A DNA stretch of 13,136 bases from Solirubrobacterales bacterium (GCA_009781575.1 WQXW01000019.1:1-13136); one strand, 5' to 3'. Shown: positions 1 through 6,431, counted from the first letter of the stretch. Notes: a model not told the origin generated them from the sequence alone. Program-made: numbers and translations.

Positions 1-19
1 CCACCACCCGAGCACGCCC

Positions 20-436
20 ATGTCCGCGACCGACCCGATAGCCGACCTCCTGACGCGCATCCGCAACGCGATCCACGCGTCGCACGAAACTGTTGATGTG
101 CCGTCGTCGCGGCTGAAGGCCGAGGTGGCGCGCATCCTCGCGGAGCAGGGCTACATCGAGTCGTGGACGCTCGCCGAGGCGCCCTCCGCGCCCGGCGCGC
201 ACGTGGGCGAGGTGATCCAGATCCGCCTGAAGTACACGCGGAGCCGCCACTCGGCGATCTCCGGCCTGCAGCGGGTGTCGCGCCCGGGGCGGCGCACCTA
301 CGTGGGCGCCGACCGCATCCCCAAGGTGCTGGGCGGCATGGGCACCGCGATCGTGTCCACGTCCAAGGGCGTGATGACCGGCCACGAAGCGCGCGCCGCC
401 GGAATCGGCGGCGAGGTGCTGGCGAGGGTGTGGTGA
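20..436 (+). CDS. rpsH: 30S ribosomal protein S8
   Basis: S8 is a primary 16S rRNA-binding protein of the small-subunit platform; in E. coli it also represses spc-operon translation. The 138-residue product opens with the family signature [14 protein letters not shown] and ends with [30 protein letters not shown] sequence, the usual S8 C-terminal rRNA-binding block (residues about 112-138). Length is close to the family norm of about 130; a few extra residues lie in the middle (around 50-63, [11 protein letters not shown]). The ATG is chosen because it places [11 protein letters not shown] at the conserved N-terminus; no strong Shine-Dalgarno is visible in the 19 bases available upstream. rplF follows after one base, so translation is probably coupled. 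The upstream neighbour (expected S14/L5) is outside the window. Confidence 0.97.
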   Translation: MSATDPIADLLTRIRNAIHASHETVDVPSSRLKAEVARILAEQGYIESWTLAEAPSAPGAHVGEVIQIRLKYTRSRHSAISGLQRVSRPGRRTYVGADRIPKVLGGMGTAIVSTSKGVMTGHEARAAGIGGEVLARVW

Positions 437-437
437 G

Positions 438-971
438 ATGTCCAGGATCGGCCGCCAGCCAATCGCGGTGCCCGCGGGCGTGACCGTCGCGATCGAGCCC
501 GACTCGGTGCGGGTCAACGGTCCACGGGGCGAGCTGATGGAGCGCATCCCGCGCGACATCGAGGTGGTGCAGGAGGGCGAGCAGCTGCGCGTGTCGCGCC
601 CCACCGACCGCGGCGAGCACCGCGCGTTGCACGGCCTGGTGCGCTCGCTGGTGGCCAACATGGTGCAGGGCGTGACCAACGGCTTCGAGAAGCGCCTGGA
701 GATCCAGGGCGTGGGCTACAGAGCGCAGCTGAAGGGCGACAACCTCGAGTTGGCGGTCGGCTACTCCCACCCGGTGCCGATCGCGGCACCCGACGGGATC
801 GAGTTCGAGGTGCCCCAGCCGACGCGCATCGTGGTGAGGGGCATCTCCAAGCAGCAGGTGGGCGAGACCGCGGCGATCATCCGCAAGCAGCGCCCGCCGG
901 AGCCCTACAAGGGCAAGGGCATCCGCTACGAGGGCGAGCACGTGGCGCGCAAGGTCGGGAAGCGCGCATGA
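438..971 (+). CDS. rplF: 50S ribosomal protein L6
   Basis: L6 sits near the factor-binding site of the large subunit and binds 23S rRNA. The 177-residue product has the expected length and both halves of the L6 fold: an N-terminal [15 protein letters not shown] and GPRGEL segment, and a C-terminal domain with [13 protein letters not shown] and the hallmark [16 protein letters not shown] (residues about 152-167), ending in a basic KVGKRA tail. The ATG lies one base after the rpsH TGA, so the two genes are almost certainly co-translated. Downstream there is a 133-bp space before rplR, wider than is usual in this operon. Identity is unambiguous. Confidence 0.97.
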   Translation: MSRIGRQPIAVPAGVTVAIEPDSVRVNGPRGELMERIPRDIEVVQEGEQLRVSRPTDRGEHRALHGLVRSLVANMVQGVTNGFEKRLEIQGVGYRAQLKGDNLELAVGYSHPVPIAAPDGIEFEVPQPTRIVVRGISKQQVGETAAIIRKQRPPEPYKGKGIRYEGEHVARKVGKRA

Positions 972-1104
972 GCCCGCATGCCGGCGCGATACTGCGTCCT
1001 CGGTCGCTCGCGTGCCAGGGCACGCCACGCGGGTGGGCGGGACCTCGATCTTGTCTGGCTTGGCCTGCGGACTCATGCGAGCCCACCGTGAAAGAGGTGC
1101 GCGC
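972..1104 (+). promoter_or_regulatory. Structured rplF-rplR spacer
   Basis: This 133-bp gap interrupts an otherwise tightly packed ribosomal-protein operon. It contains a perfect 7-bp inverted repeat, GCGTGCC (1010-1016) and GGCACGC (1019-1025), or 6 bp with a CAGG tetraloop. It also contains a longer-range complement, GGTGGGC (1032-1038) with GCCCACC (1081-1087), whose 3' arm ends seven bases before the rplR Shine-Dalgarno. The rplR frame is open back to an ATG at 1012, but translated it does not resemble L18. No good promoter was seen. A cis-acting RNA element or a processing site is an inference. Confidence 0.4.
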
Positions 1105-1458
1105 GTGACCGTTTTGACCAAGGAGCGGCGGCGGCTCAAACGGCGCCGGCGCGTGCGCGCGAAGGTCAGTGGCACCGCTGTGCGGCCACGGGTGTCGGTG
1201 TTCCGCTCCAACCGCGGGCTGTGCGCGCAGCTGATCGACGACCAGCGCGGCGCCACGCTGGCGGCGGTCAACTGGTACGAGCCCGAGCTGCGCCAGCTGC
1301 CCAATGCGCAGCGCGCCACCCGCGCGGGCGCGCTGCTGGCCGACCGCGCAAAGACCGTGGGCGTCTCGGAGGCGGTGTTCGACCGGGGCGGCTACCGCTA
1401 TCACGGCCACGTGCGCGCCTTCGCGGAGGCGCTGCGCGAGGCGGGGCTCACCCTGTAG
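1105..1458 (+). CDS. rplR: 50S ribosomal protein L18
   Basis: L18 binds 5S rRNA and helps place it on the large subunit. From the GTG at 1105 the product is 117 residues, matching the family length. It has the basic N-terminus (KERRRLKRRRRVRAKVSG), then RPRVSVFRSNRGLCAQLIDD, and the C-terminal FDRGGYRYHGHVRAFAEALREAGL block that marks bacterial L18. The GTG start is preferred over the upstream in-frame ATG at 1012 because it is preceded by AAAGAGGTG at 1091-1099 (Shine-Dalgarno-like, five-base spacing), and because the extra 31 residues of the long version do not look like L18. The frame closes with TAG, 33 bases before rpsE. Confidence 0.95.
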   Translation: MTVLTKERRRLKRRRRVRAKVSGTAVRPRVSVFRSNRGLCAQLIDDQRGATLAAVNWYEPELRQLPNAQRATRAGALLADRAKTVGVSEAVFDRGGYRYHGHVRAFAEALREAGLTL

Positions 1459-1471
1459 AGCGTCACCCCGC

Positions 1472-1477
1472 TACGCT
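1472..1477 (+). promoter_or_regulatory. Possible -10 box upstream of rpsE
   Basis: TACGCT lies in the short rplR-rpsE spacer, 14 bases before the rpsE ATG, and matches the TANNNT pattern seen upstream of adk, map and truA. Transcription from it would give a very short leader of about 8 bases. No -35 hexamer is recognisable, and no Shine-Dalgarno precedes rpsE. This is a weak call that rests on resemblance to the other boxes. Confidence 0.25.
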
Positions 1478-1491
1478 GCTCACCTCATACC

Positions 1492-2241
1492 ATGGCCGCC
1501 ACAGATCGCTCAGTGAACCCACAGGGCCTCGACCTCCAGGAGCGCGTGGTCGAGATCAACCGCGTCGCCAAGGTGGTCAAGGGCGGCCGGCGCTTCTCCT
1601 TCACCGCGCTGGTGGTGGTGGGCGACGAGCGCGAGGTGGTGGGCGTGGGCTACGGCAAGGCCAACGAGGTGCCGCTCGCAATCCAGAAGGGCGTGGAGCG
1701 CGCCAGGAAAGACCTCTTCCGCGTGCCCCGCCACGGCAGTACGATCACCCACCAGATCACCGGCGTGTTCGGCTCCGGCCGCGTGCTGCTCAAGCCCGCC
1801 TCGCCCGGCACCGGCGTCATCGCCGGCGGCGGCGTGCGCGCGGTGCTGGAGCTGGCCGGCATCCACGACATCCTCTCCAAGAGCCTCGGCTCGCAGAACC
1901 CGATCAACCTGGTCAAGGCCACCGTGGAGGGGCTGCGGGGGCTGCGCACCCCCGAGGAGGTCGCCAAGCTGCGCGGCCTCTCGATCAACCAGGTGCTGGG
2001 GCTGGGCGAGCAGTCCCCCAACGGCGCCGAGGCGCTCGTGGAGGAGCCGGTCTCCAACGGGGTCGGCGAGAAGCCCGCGCCACCCGCCGGCGGGGAGGCG
2101 CACGGCGGGGCGCCCGCGCCGGCCGAGACGCCCGCGCCGGAAGCCCGCGCGGAGTCCAACGGCGAGGCACAGGCCGCGACCGCGCCCGGCACAGGGCGCG
2201 CGCCCGAGCAGGGCCAGGGCCAGGGCCAGGTGCAGGAGTGA
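1492..2241 (+). CDS. rpsE: 30S ribosomal protein S5 with long C-terminal tail
   Basis: S5 contributes to decoding fidelity and to the mRNA entry channel. Residues about 1-170 are a full S5: [23 protein letters not shown] begins the double-stranded-RNA-binding-type N-terminal domain, then [16 protein letters not shown], then the C-terminal domain with [16 protein letters not shown] and a terminal [10 protein letters not shown]. Bacterial S5 normally stops about there. Here a further 79 residues follow, rich in Ala, Pro, Glu and Gly, acidic and probably disordered, ending in [10 protein letters not shown] encoded by three copies of CAGGGC (2209-2226). The ATG has no evident Shine-Dalgarno. The TGA shares its last base with the rpmD ATG. 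Confidence 0.95.
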   Translation: MAATDRSVNPQGLDLQERVVEINRVAKVVKGGRRFSFTALVVVGDEREVVGVGYGKANEVPLAIQKGVERARKDLFRVPRHGSTITHQITGVFGSGRVLLKPASPGTGVIAGGGVRAVLELAGIHDILSKSLGSQNPINLVKATVEGLRGLRTPEEVAKLRGLSINQVLGLGEQSPNGAEALVEEPVSNGVGEKPAPPAGGEAHGGAPAPAETPAPEARAESNGEAQAATAPGTGRAPEQGQGQGQVQE

Positions 2242-2426
2242 TGGGCACCCTCCAGGTGACCCAGCGGCGCTCGGGCAACGGATCGGACCGCCGGCAGCTC
2301 GAGACGCTGCGCTCGCTGGGGCTGCGCCGCATCGGCCACACGGTTGCGATCGACGACTCCCCCCAGGCGCGCGGCATGGTGCACGCGGTGCGCCATCTGG
2401 TCGAGGTGCGCGAGGAGCGCGCGTGA
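2241..2426 (+). CDS. rpmD: 50S ribosomal protein L30
   Basis: L30 is a small peripheral protein of the large subunit, found in many but not all bacteria. The 61-residue product carries the L30 signature: LQVTQRRSGNGSDRRQLETL followed by RSLGLRRIGHTVAIDDSP, then RGMVHAVRHLVEV. Length is typical. The ATG overlaps the rpsE stop by one base (TGATG), and the TGA overlaps the GTG start of rplO (GTGA), so this gene is translationally coupled on both sides. S5-L30-L15 is the classic spc order. No anomalies. Confidence 0.95.
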   Translation: MGTLQVTQRRSGNGSDRRQLETLRSLGLRRIGHTVAIDDSPQARGMVHAVRHLVEVREERA

Positions 2427-2992
2427 CGCCCGCCGCGGAGCACGACGCGGAGCTCGAGCGCGAGCGCGAGCGGGAGCGCGAGGAGCGCGTCGGCCTGCAC
2501 TCGCTGAGCCCGGCGCCCGGCAGCCGCCGCGCGCGCAAGCGCGTGGGCCGCGGCGAGGGCTCCGGCACGGGCAAGACCGCGGGGCGCGGGCAGAAGGGCT
2601 ACGGCGCGCGCTCCGGCGCCAAGCGCCGGCCGCGCTTCGAGGGCGGCCAGATGCCCCTGCACATGCGCATGCGCAAGCTGCGTGGGCCCCACATGAAGAA
2701 GTCGATGCCGTTCGAGCCGTTTCGCACGCACGCGCAGGCGGTCAACATCGCCTCGCTCCAGGAGCGCTTCGAGGAGGGCTCCGAGGTGACGCCCGAGCTC
2801 CTCAGGGCCCACGGCCTGGCCAAGCGCAAGGACGTGCCCGTGAAGGTGTTGGGCCGCGGCGAGCTGAGCAAGGCGCTCACCGTGCACGCGCACGCCTTCT
2901 CCGCCGCCGCGCGCGCGCGGATCGAGGCCGCCGGCGGCACCTGCCACGTGGTGGTGCTCGGGCCGGCCTCCACCCGGCCTCCTGAGATTTAG
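2423..2992 (+). CDS. rplO: 50S ribosomal protein L15 with charged N-terminal extension
   Basis: L15 is an early-assembling 23S rRNA-binding protein. The 189-residue product contains the family core from about residue 25: LHSLSPAPGSRRARKRVGRG, GSGTGKTAGRGQKG, and the glycine/arginine-rich loop continuing to FEGGQMPLHMRMRKL. Typical L15 is about 145 residues, and the excess is mostly at the N-terminus. Residues 1-23 include an alternating Glu-Arg run (12-22) encoded by GAGCGC-type hexamers at 2456-2479. The GTG at 2423 overlaps the rpmD stop (GTGA); no ATG/GTG/TTG start lies closer to the conserved core (the residue before GLHSL is a GTC valine), so the extension is probably translated. The C-terminus TRPPEI is also slightly long. 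Confidence 0.94.
   Translation: MTPAAEHDAELEREREREREERVGLHSLSPAPGSRRARKRVGRGEGSGTGKTAGRGQKGYGARSGAKRRPRFEGGQMPLHMRMRKLRGPHMKKSMPFEPFRTHAQAVNIASLQERFEEGSEVTPELLRAHGLAKRKDVPVKVLGRGELSKALTVHAHAFSAAARARIEAAGGTCHVVVLGPASTRPPEI
2456..2479 (+). repeat. GAGCGC hexamer repeat in rplO
   Basis: Four in-frame tandem copies of GAGCG(C/G) encode a Glu-Arg dipeptide run in the N-terminal extension of L15. Such a short repeat can gain or lose units by replication slippage without shifting the frame. Confidence 0.8.
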
Positions 2993-3047
2993 CGAGCGAG
3001 CGAGCGGGCGGCGCGGCGCCGGGCGGGAATCTGGCGCGCCACGGCCC

Positions 3048-3142
3048 CGAACACACCTGTCCGAGGGGCCGCTGGGGGATTCAAAAAGAGGATTCGTTCC
3101 GCCCGGAACCAATCCCCAAAACAAAACACCCAACGGACGCTG
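3048..3142 (+). repeat. 95-bp interspersed repeat, copy 1
   Basis: This sequence matches the reverse complement of 9315-9409 at 88 of 95 positions with no gaps. It starts CGAACACACCTGTC and ends CAACGGACGCTG. At its centre is an imperfect palindrome (3088-3117), GAGGATTCGTTCCGC followed by CCGGAACCAATCCCC, and the outer CCGCTG and CAACGG partly pair around it. The T-rich flank of the hairpin is on the minus strand here, so copy 1 would resemble a terminator only for transcription coming from the right. It lies in the gene-free rplO-secY junction. No target-site duplication or coding capacity is seen. A REP- or MITE-like small element is one reading; a conserved regulatory element is another. 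Confidence 0.85.
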
Positions 3143-3176
3143 CTCGGGACCGGCCTCCCTGGCGGGCGCGCTTGGC

Positions 3177-3182
3177 TAGAAT
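3177..3182 (+). promoter_or_regulatory. Probable -10 box of a secY promoter
   Basis: TAGAAT is a near-consensus -10 hexamer in the rplO-secY junction, just after the 95-bp repeat. It would start transcription near 3189 and leave a leader of about 77 bases before the secY ATG. No convincing -35 hexamer is found 16-18 bases upstream, as is common in GC-rich actinobacteria. Confidence 0.45.
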
Positions 3183-3265
3183 CGAGCGACCGGCGGCGCG
3201 CCCCCGGCATCCCCGGCGTGACCGGCACCTGACCGCGCCCACCGCGCTGCCGCTCCCGACAGCCC

Positions 3266-4537
3266 ATGCTCTCGACCATTCTCAGCGCCTTCCAGGTCGC
3301 CGACATCCGGCGCAAGCTGGCCTTCACCGCCGGGATGCTGATCATCTATCGCTTGGGCGCGCACATCCCGGTGCCGGGGGTCAACGTCAACGCGGTCAAC
3401 GCGGTGCAGAAGCAGTTCGGCGGCACCTCGATCCTCGGCCTGCTCAACCTCTTCTCCGGTGGCGGGCTCGGGCGGATCGCGATCTTCGCGCTGGGCATCA
3501 TGCCGTACATCACCGCGTCGATCATCCTGCAGCTGCTGCAGGTGGTGGTGCCGTCGCTGGAGAAGCTGTCAAAGGAAGGCGAGGTGGGCCAGGCGCGCAT
3601 CACGCAGTACACGCGCTACCTCACGGTCGGCCTGGCCTTCGCGCAGTCGATCGGCTACGTGTTCCTGTTCCACTCCTTCCAGTCGCAGGCCGGCGAATCG
3701 ATCATCTCCAAATTCGACGCGCCCCACGTCTTCCTGATCGTCGTGTGCCTGACCACCGGCTGCGTGCTGCTGATGTGGGTGGGCGAGCTGATCACCCAGC
3801 GCGGCATCGGCAACGGCATCTCGCTGTTGATCTTCGCCTCGATCGTCGCGCGCCTGCCCTCGGGGATACAGTCGTGGTGGACCACCCAGGATCAGGTGTT
3901 CAAGGTGATGATGCCCTTCATCGTGCTGGCGATCGTGGGCGGCATCGTGTTCGTGATGGAGGGTCAGCGGCGCATTCCCGTGCAGTACGCCAAGCGCGTG
4001 ATCGGCCGGCGCATGTCGGAGGGCGGCCAGACCTACCTGCCGCTGCGCGTCAACATGGCGGGTGTGATCCCGGTGATCTTCGCGGCCAGCATCATGGCGA
4101 TCCCGCCGACGATCGGCCAGCTGGTGCACGCCCACTGGGGCACGCGCGTGGCCGACTTCTTCTCCCCCAACGGCTGGCACTACGTCGTGGGCGAGTCGCT
4201 GTTCATCATCGTCTTCACCTACTTCTACACCGCGGTCACCTTCAACCCGGTCGACCAGGCGGACAATCTCAAGAAGTACGGCGGCTTCATCCCGGGAGTG
4301 CGCCCGGGACGGCCGACCGCGGAATTCCTGGACCGCATCCTCGCGCGGCTCACCTTCCCGGGGGCGATCTTCCTCGCGGTGGTCGCCGCGCTGCCGGTGA
4401 TCCTGATCGCGCGCACCCACACGCAGCTGGCGATCGGCGGCACATCGATCCTGATCGTGATCGGCGTGGCGCTGGAAACGATGAAGCAGCTCGAGGCGCA
4501 GCTGATGATGCGCTCCTACGAGGGCTTCCTCAGATAG
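3266..4537 (+). CDS. secY: Protein translocase subunit SecY
   Basis: SecY is the channel-forming subunit of the Sec translocon in the cytoplasmic membrane. The 423-residue protein shows the expected ten hydrophobic spans. Diagnostic parts are the N-terminal RRKLAFTAGMLIIYRLGAHI, the plug and second span around GGGLGRIAIFALGIMPYITA (66-84), ITQRGIGNGISLLIF (176-190), the pore-side FNPVDQADNLKKYGGFIPG (326-344), and the C-terminal GGTSILIVIGVALETMKQLE with the ribosome-facing RSYEGFLR end. The ATG gives the usual short cytosolic N-terminus; the preceding bases (CCGACAGCCC) are not a good Shine-Dalgarno. It is separated from rplO by 273 bp holding a repeat and a probable promoter, and precedes adk and map as in most bacteria. 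Confidence 0.97.
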   Translation: MLSTILSAFQVADIRRKLAFTAGMLIIYRLGAHIPVPGVNVNAVNAVQKQFGGTSILGLLNLFSGGGLGRIAIFALGIMPYITASIILQLLQVVVPSLEKLSKEGEVGQARITQYTRYLTVGLAFAQSIGYVFLFHSFQSQAGESIISKFDAPHVFLIVVCLTTGCVLLMWVGELITQRGIGNGISLLIFASIVARLPSGIQSWWTTQDQVFKVMMPFIVLAIVGGIVFVMEGQRRIPVQYAKRVIGRRMSEGGQTYLPLRVNMAGVIPVIFAASIMAIPPTIGQLVHAHWGTRVADFFSPNGWHYVVGESLFIIVFTYFYTAVTFNPVDQADNLKKYGGFIPGVRPGRPTAEFLDRILARLTFPGAIFLAVVAALPVILIARTHTQLAIGGTSILIVIGVALETMKQLEAQLMMRSYEGFLR

Positions 4538-4550
4538 GTCCCACCCCCGG

Positions 4551-4573
4551 CGCGCCCCTCCGGGAGGCGCCGA
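4551..4573 (+). other. GC-rich hairpin after secY
   Basis: GGCGC and GCGCC close a stem whose inner bases CTCC and GGGAG can also pair. It lies just after the secY stop and is not followed by a T-tract, so it is not a standard intrinsic terminator. It could protect the 3' end of secY RNA or have no function. Confidence 0.3.
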
Positions 4574-4603
4574 TCCCGGCCGCCCTGCGCGCGCGCCAAC
4601 GGG

Positions 4604-4609
4604 TACGCT
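4604..4609 (+). promoter_or_regulatory. Possible -10 box for adk
   Basis: TACGCT ends immediately before the GTG at 4610 and ten bases before the second in-frame GTG at 4619. If used as a -10 box, transcription would begin around 4616, giving a leaderless or nearly leaderless message starting at the GTG at 4619. There is no visible Shine-Dalgarno for either start. No -35 hexamer was recognised. Confidence 0.4.
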
Positions 4610-4618
4610 GTGGCACAG

Positions 4619-5296
4619 GTGTCGGAGCTGAACCTGATCCTGCTCGGGCCACCCGGCGCGGGCAAGGGCACACAGGCCGAGCGTCTGCGCGCCGATTTCG
4701 CGCTCGCCCACATCTCCACGGGGGACATGCTCCGCAGCCAGGTCGCCGACGGCACCGAGCTGGGTCGCCAGGCCAAGGCGTACATGGACCGCGGCGAGCT
4801 CGTGCCCGACGACGTGATCGTGGGCATGATCGTGCAACGCATCGAGCAGGACGACGCCAAGGACGGCTTCCTGCTGGACGGCTTTCCCCGCAACGACAGC
4901 CAGGCCCACGCGCTCGAGCAGGCGCTCCAGCGCCAGGACCGCCACCTGTCGGCGGCGCTGCTGATCGACGTGCCCGACGAGGAGCTCGTGCGGCGGTTGT
5001 CGGGCAGGCGCGTGTGCGTGAAGAACCCCGCGCATATCTACCAGGTCGAGCTCGATCCGCCCAAGCACGAGGGCGTGTGCGACCAGGACGGCGCGCGCCT
5101 GATCCAGCGCGACGACGACCGCGAGGCCACGATCCGCCGGCGCCTGCAGGTCTACCACGAGCAGACCGCTCCCCTGATCGGCTGGTACGAGCGGGCGGGG
5201 CTGCTGCGCAGCTTCGACGGCCGGCGCGATCCCGCCGAGGTGCACGACCACATCCGCGCCGCGCTCGCCACGCTGCGGCTGGAGGAGCAGCTCTGA
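4619..5296 (+). CDS. adk: Adenylate kinase
   Basis: Adenylate kinase interconverts ATP + AMP and 2 ADP in the cytosol. The product (225 residues from the GTG at 4619) has the P-loop GPPGAGKGT near the N-terminus, the AMP-binding STGDMLR and DGFPRN motifs, and a long-form LID starting at GRRVC and ending at LIQRDDD. Relative to zinc-binding lids with four cysteines, the lid here reads C-x2-N and C-x2-D. Asp in the fourth position is known in Bacillus enzymes, but Asn in the second is less usual. An upstream in-frame GTG at 4610 would add three residues (MAQ); 4619 is preferred because a -10-like box ends at 4609 and because MSELNLILLGPPG matches the usual start distance. map follows 19 bases after the stop. 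Confidence 0.95.
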   Translation: MSELNLILLGPPGAGKGTQAERLRADFALAHISTGDMLRSQVADGTELGRQAKAYMDRGELVPDDVIVGMIVQRIEQDDAKDGFLLDGFPRNDSQAHALEQALQRQDRHLSAALLIDVPDEELVRRLSGRRVCVKNPAHIYQVELDPPKHEGVCDQDGARLIQRDDDREATIRRRLQVYHEQTAPLIGWYERAGLLRSFDGRRDPAEVHDHIRAALATLRLEEQL

Positions 5297-5303
5297 GAGC
5301 GGC

Positions 5304-5309
5304 TAAGCT
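5304..5309 (+). promoter_or_regulatory. Possible -10 box for leaderless map mRNA
   Basis: TAAGCT lies in the 19-bp adk-map spacer. The expected start site, seven bases after its last T, is 5316, exactly the first base of the map GTG codon. No Shine-Dalgarno is apparent in front of map, which fits a leaderless transcript. No -35 hexamer was recognised. Confidence 0.45.
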
Positions 5310-5315
5310 TCGAAA

Positions 5316-6194
5316 GTGATCATCCGCAAGAGTCCCGAGGAGATCGAGAAGATGGCCGCCGCCGGCTCGATCCTCGTGCAGACGCTGGCACTGCTCCAGA
5401 GCAGGATCCAGCCCGGGGTCACCACCGCCCAGCTGGACGAGGCGGCAGAGCGCTTCATCCGCTCGCGCGGCGCCTCGCCCACGTTCAAGGGCTACCGCGG
5501 CTTCCCCGGCTCGATCTGCGCCTCGCCCAACTCGATGATCGTGCACGGCATCCCCGGGCCCTACGCGCTGGCCGACGGCGACGTGATCTCGATCGACGTC
5601 GGCGTGACCCTGGACGGCTGGGTCGCCGACGCCGCGCGCACCTTCCCCGTGGGCGCCATCTCGGCTGACGCGAGCCGGCTGTTGAACGCCACCGAGCGGG
5701 CGTTGCACGCCGGCGTGCAACGCTGCCGCGCCGGCGGCCGCGTGGGCGACATCTCCTCCGCCATCCAGGATGTGGTCGAGCGCGGCGGCCTCTCGATCGT
5801 GCGCTCGCTGGTGGGCCACGGCGTGGGCCGCTCCATGCACGAGGATCCCCAGGTGCCCAACTGCGGCACGCCCGGCAAGGGGCCGCTGTTGGAGGAGGGC
5901 ATGGTGCTGGCGATCGAGCCGATGACCACCGCCGGGCGCGCCGCCGCGCGCGTGGCCACCGACGGCTGGGCGATCTTCTCCCAGGACGGCTCGCTGGCCG
6001 CGCATTTCGAGTTCACGGTGGCCGTCACCGGCGACGGCCCGCGCATCCTCACCCCCTGGCACCACCCCCACGCCGCCGGGGCCGGCGAGACCGGTGGCGC
6101 TGGCGATCGCGCCGAGGCCCGCGGGGCCCGCGAGGCGGTGGGGGAGCGTGAAATCGCCGCCACGCCGGGCGCGCCGCTCGCCGAAAGGGCGTAG
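5316..6194 (+). CDS. map: Type I methionine aminopeptidase
   Basis: This metalloenzyme removes the initiator methionine from new proteins. All metal ligands of the pita-bread fold can be placed: D94 (ISIDVGV), D105 (VADAARTF), H168 (GHGVGRSMHEDP), E201 (LAIEPM) and E232 (AHFEFTVAVT), plus the substrate-contact His77 in IVHGIP. The motif after E232 has Phe where many type I enzymes have His (EHT to EFT). The catalytic domain ends near residue 245 (GPRILTPW); a further tail of about 45 residues rich in Ala, Gly, Glu and Arg follows, so the 292-residue length exceeds the common 250-285. The GTG start gives the typical MIIRKSPEEIEKM opening. It follows adk closely; after it comes a leader region instead of infA. 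Confidence 0.96.
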   Translation: MIIRKSPEEIEKMAAAGSILVQTLALLQSRIQPGVTTAQLDEAAERFIRSRGASPTFKGYRGFPGSICASPNSMIVHGIPGPYALADGDVISIDVGVTLDGWVADAARTFPVGAISADASRLLNATERALHAGVQRCRAGGRVGDISSAIQDVVERGGLSIVRSLVGHGVGRSMHEDPQVPNCGTPGKGPLLEEGMVLAIEPMTTAGRAAARVATDGWAIFSQDGSLAAHFEFTVAVTGDGPRILTPWHHPHAAGAGETGGAGDRAEARGAREAVGEREIAATPGAPLAERA

Positions 6195-6195
6195 C

Positions 6196-6204
6196 TGCTA
6201 CTAT
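6196..6204 (+). promoter_or_regulatory. Extended -10 promoter for the rpmJ-rplQ block
   Basis: TGCTACTAT combines a TGn extension with a near-consensus -10 hexamer (TACTAT, 6199-6204), beginning two bases after the map stop codon. It predicts a start site near 6211 and a leader of roughly 107 bases in front of rpmJ. No -35 hexamer is evident, which an extended -10 box can compensate for. This is the strongest promoter-like sequence in the window. Confidence 0.5.
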
Positions 6205-6210
6205 CGTGTG

Positions 6211-6317
6211 TCCTGCTCGACGGCCGAGTGGTTCGGCGTGCGGGCATATCCGCGAATCGGTAGCGGCGGCCGTCACGGCAGCCAGAGCCGGGGCGCAGGG
6301 ACCAGCCGAAAGGGATC
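6211..6317 (+). promoter_or_regulatory. Structured leader upstream of rpmJ, in the usual infA slot
   Basis: This non-coding stretch separates map from rpmJ. It holds two adjacent small hairpins: GCCGA (6223-6227) with TCGGC (6233-6237), and GCGG (6240-6243) with CCGC (6250-6253) around a GCATAT loop. It ends with a good rpmJ Shine-Dalgarno, AAAGGGA at 6309-6315. None of the forward frames resembles translation initiation factor IF-1, which in most actinobacteria is encoded here. A cis-acting leader controlling the alpha operon is possible but unproven. Confidence 0.4.
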
Positions 6318-6431
6318 ATGAAGGTACGACCGTCGGTCAGGCCGATGTGCGAGAAGTGCAGGATCATCCGCCGCCACAAAGCGGTCCTCGTGATCTGCCC
6401 CAACAAGCGCCACAAGCAGCGGCAGGGCTGA
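6318..6431 (+). CDS. rpmJ: 50S ribosomal protein L36, zinc-binding form
   Basis: L36 is the smallest large-subunit protein and contacts 23S rRNA. The 37-residue product begins [20 protein letters not shown] and ends [11 protein letters not shown]. It keeps the zinc ligands of the C+ form: Cys11, Cys14, Cys27 and His32. The ATG is preceded at close spacing by AAAGGGA (6309-6315), one of the clearest ribosome-binding sites in the window. The rpsM ATG begins four bases after its TGA. Its usual upstream partner infA is absent. Confidence 0.96.
   Translation: MKVRPSVRPMCEKCRIIRRHKAVLVICPNKRHKQRQG

Noticed and set aside
1012..1104. N-terminal extension of L18 from the in-frame ATG at 1012
   Set aside because: The 31 added residues do not resemble L18, and GTG 1105 has a good Shine-Dalgarno and gives the family length.
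2993..3004. (CGAG)3 run after rplO as part of a CRISPR or satellite array
   Set aside because: Only three 4-bp units directly after the stop codon; no spacers or extended array.
4551..4573. Intrinsic terminator after secY
   Set aside because: The stem is GC-rich but no T-tract follows, and adk begins shortly after.
3569..5251. Long minus-strand open frames opposite secY-adk, and similar ones such as 10933-12639 opposite surE-ligA
   Set aside because: They lie wholly opposite well-conserved genes, are Arg/His/Ala-rich without recognisable domains, and are the expected by-product of strong GC bias at third codon positions.
6217..6265. Candidate tRNA gene in the map-rpmJ spacer
   Set aside because: A D-arm-like hairpin is present, but there is no T-arm (GGTTCGAATCC type), no acceptor stem pairing, and the second hairpin has a six-base loop.
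6206..6317. Remnant of infA in the map-rpmJ spacer
   Set aside because: A few residues in one frame (AGIS) vaguely recall the IF-1 HIS motif, but the frame is interrupted and no other IF-1 motif is present.
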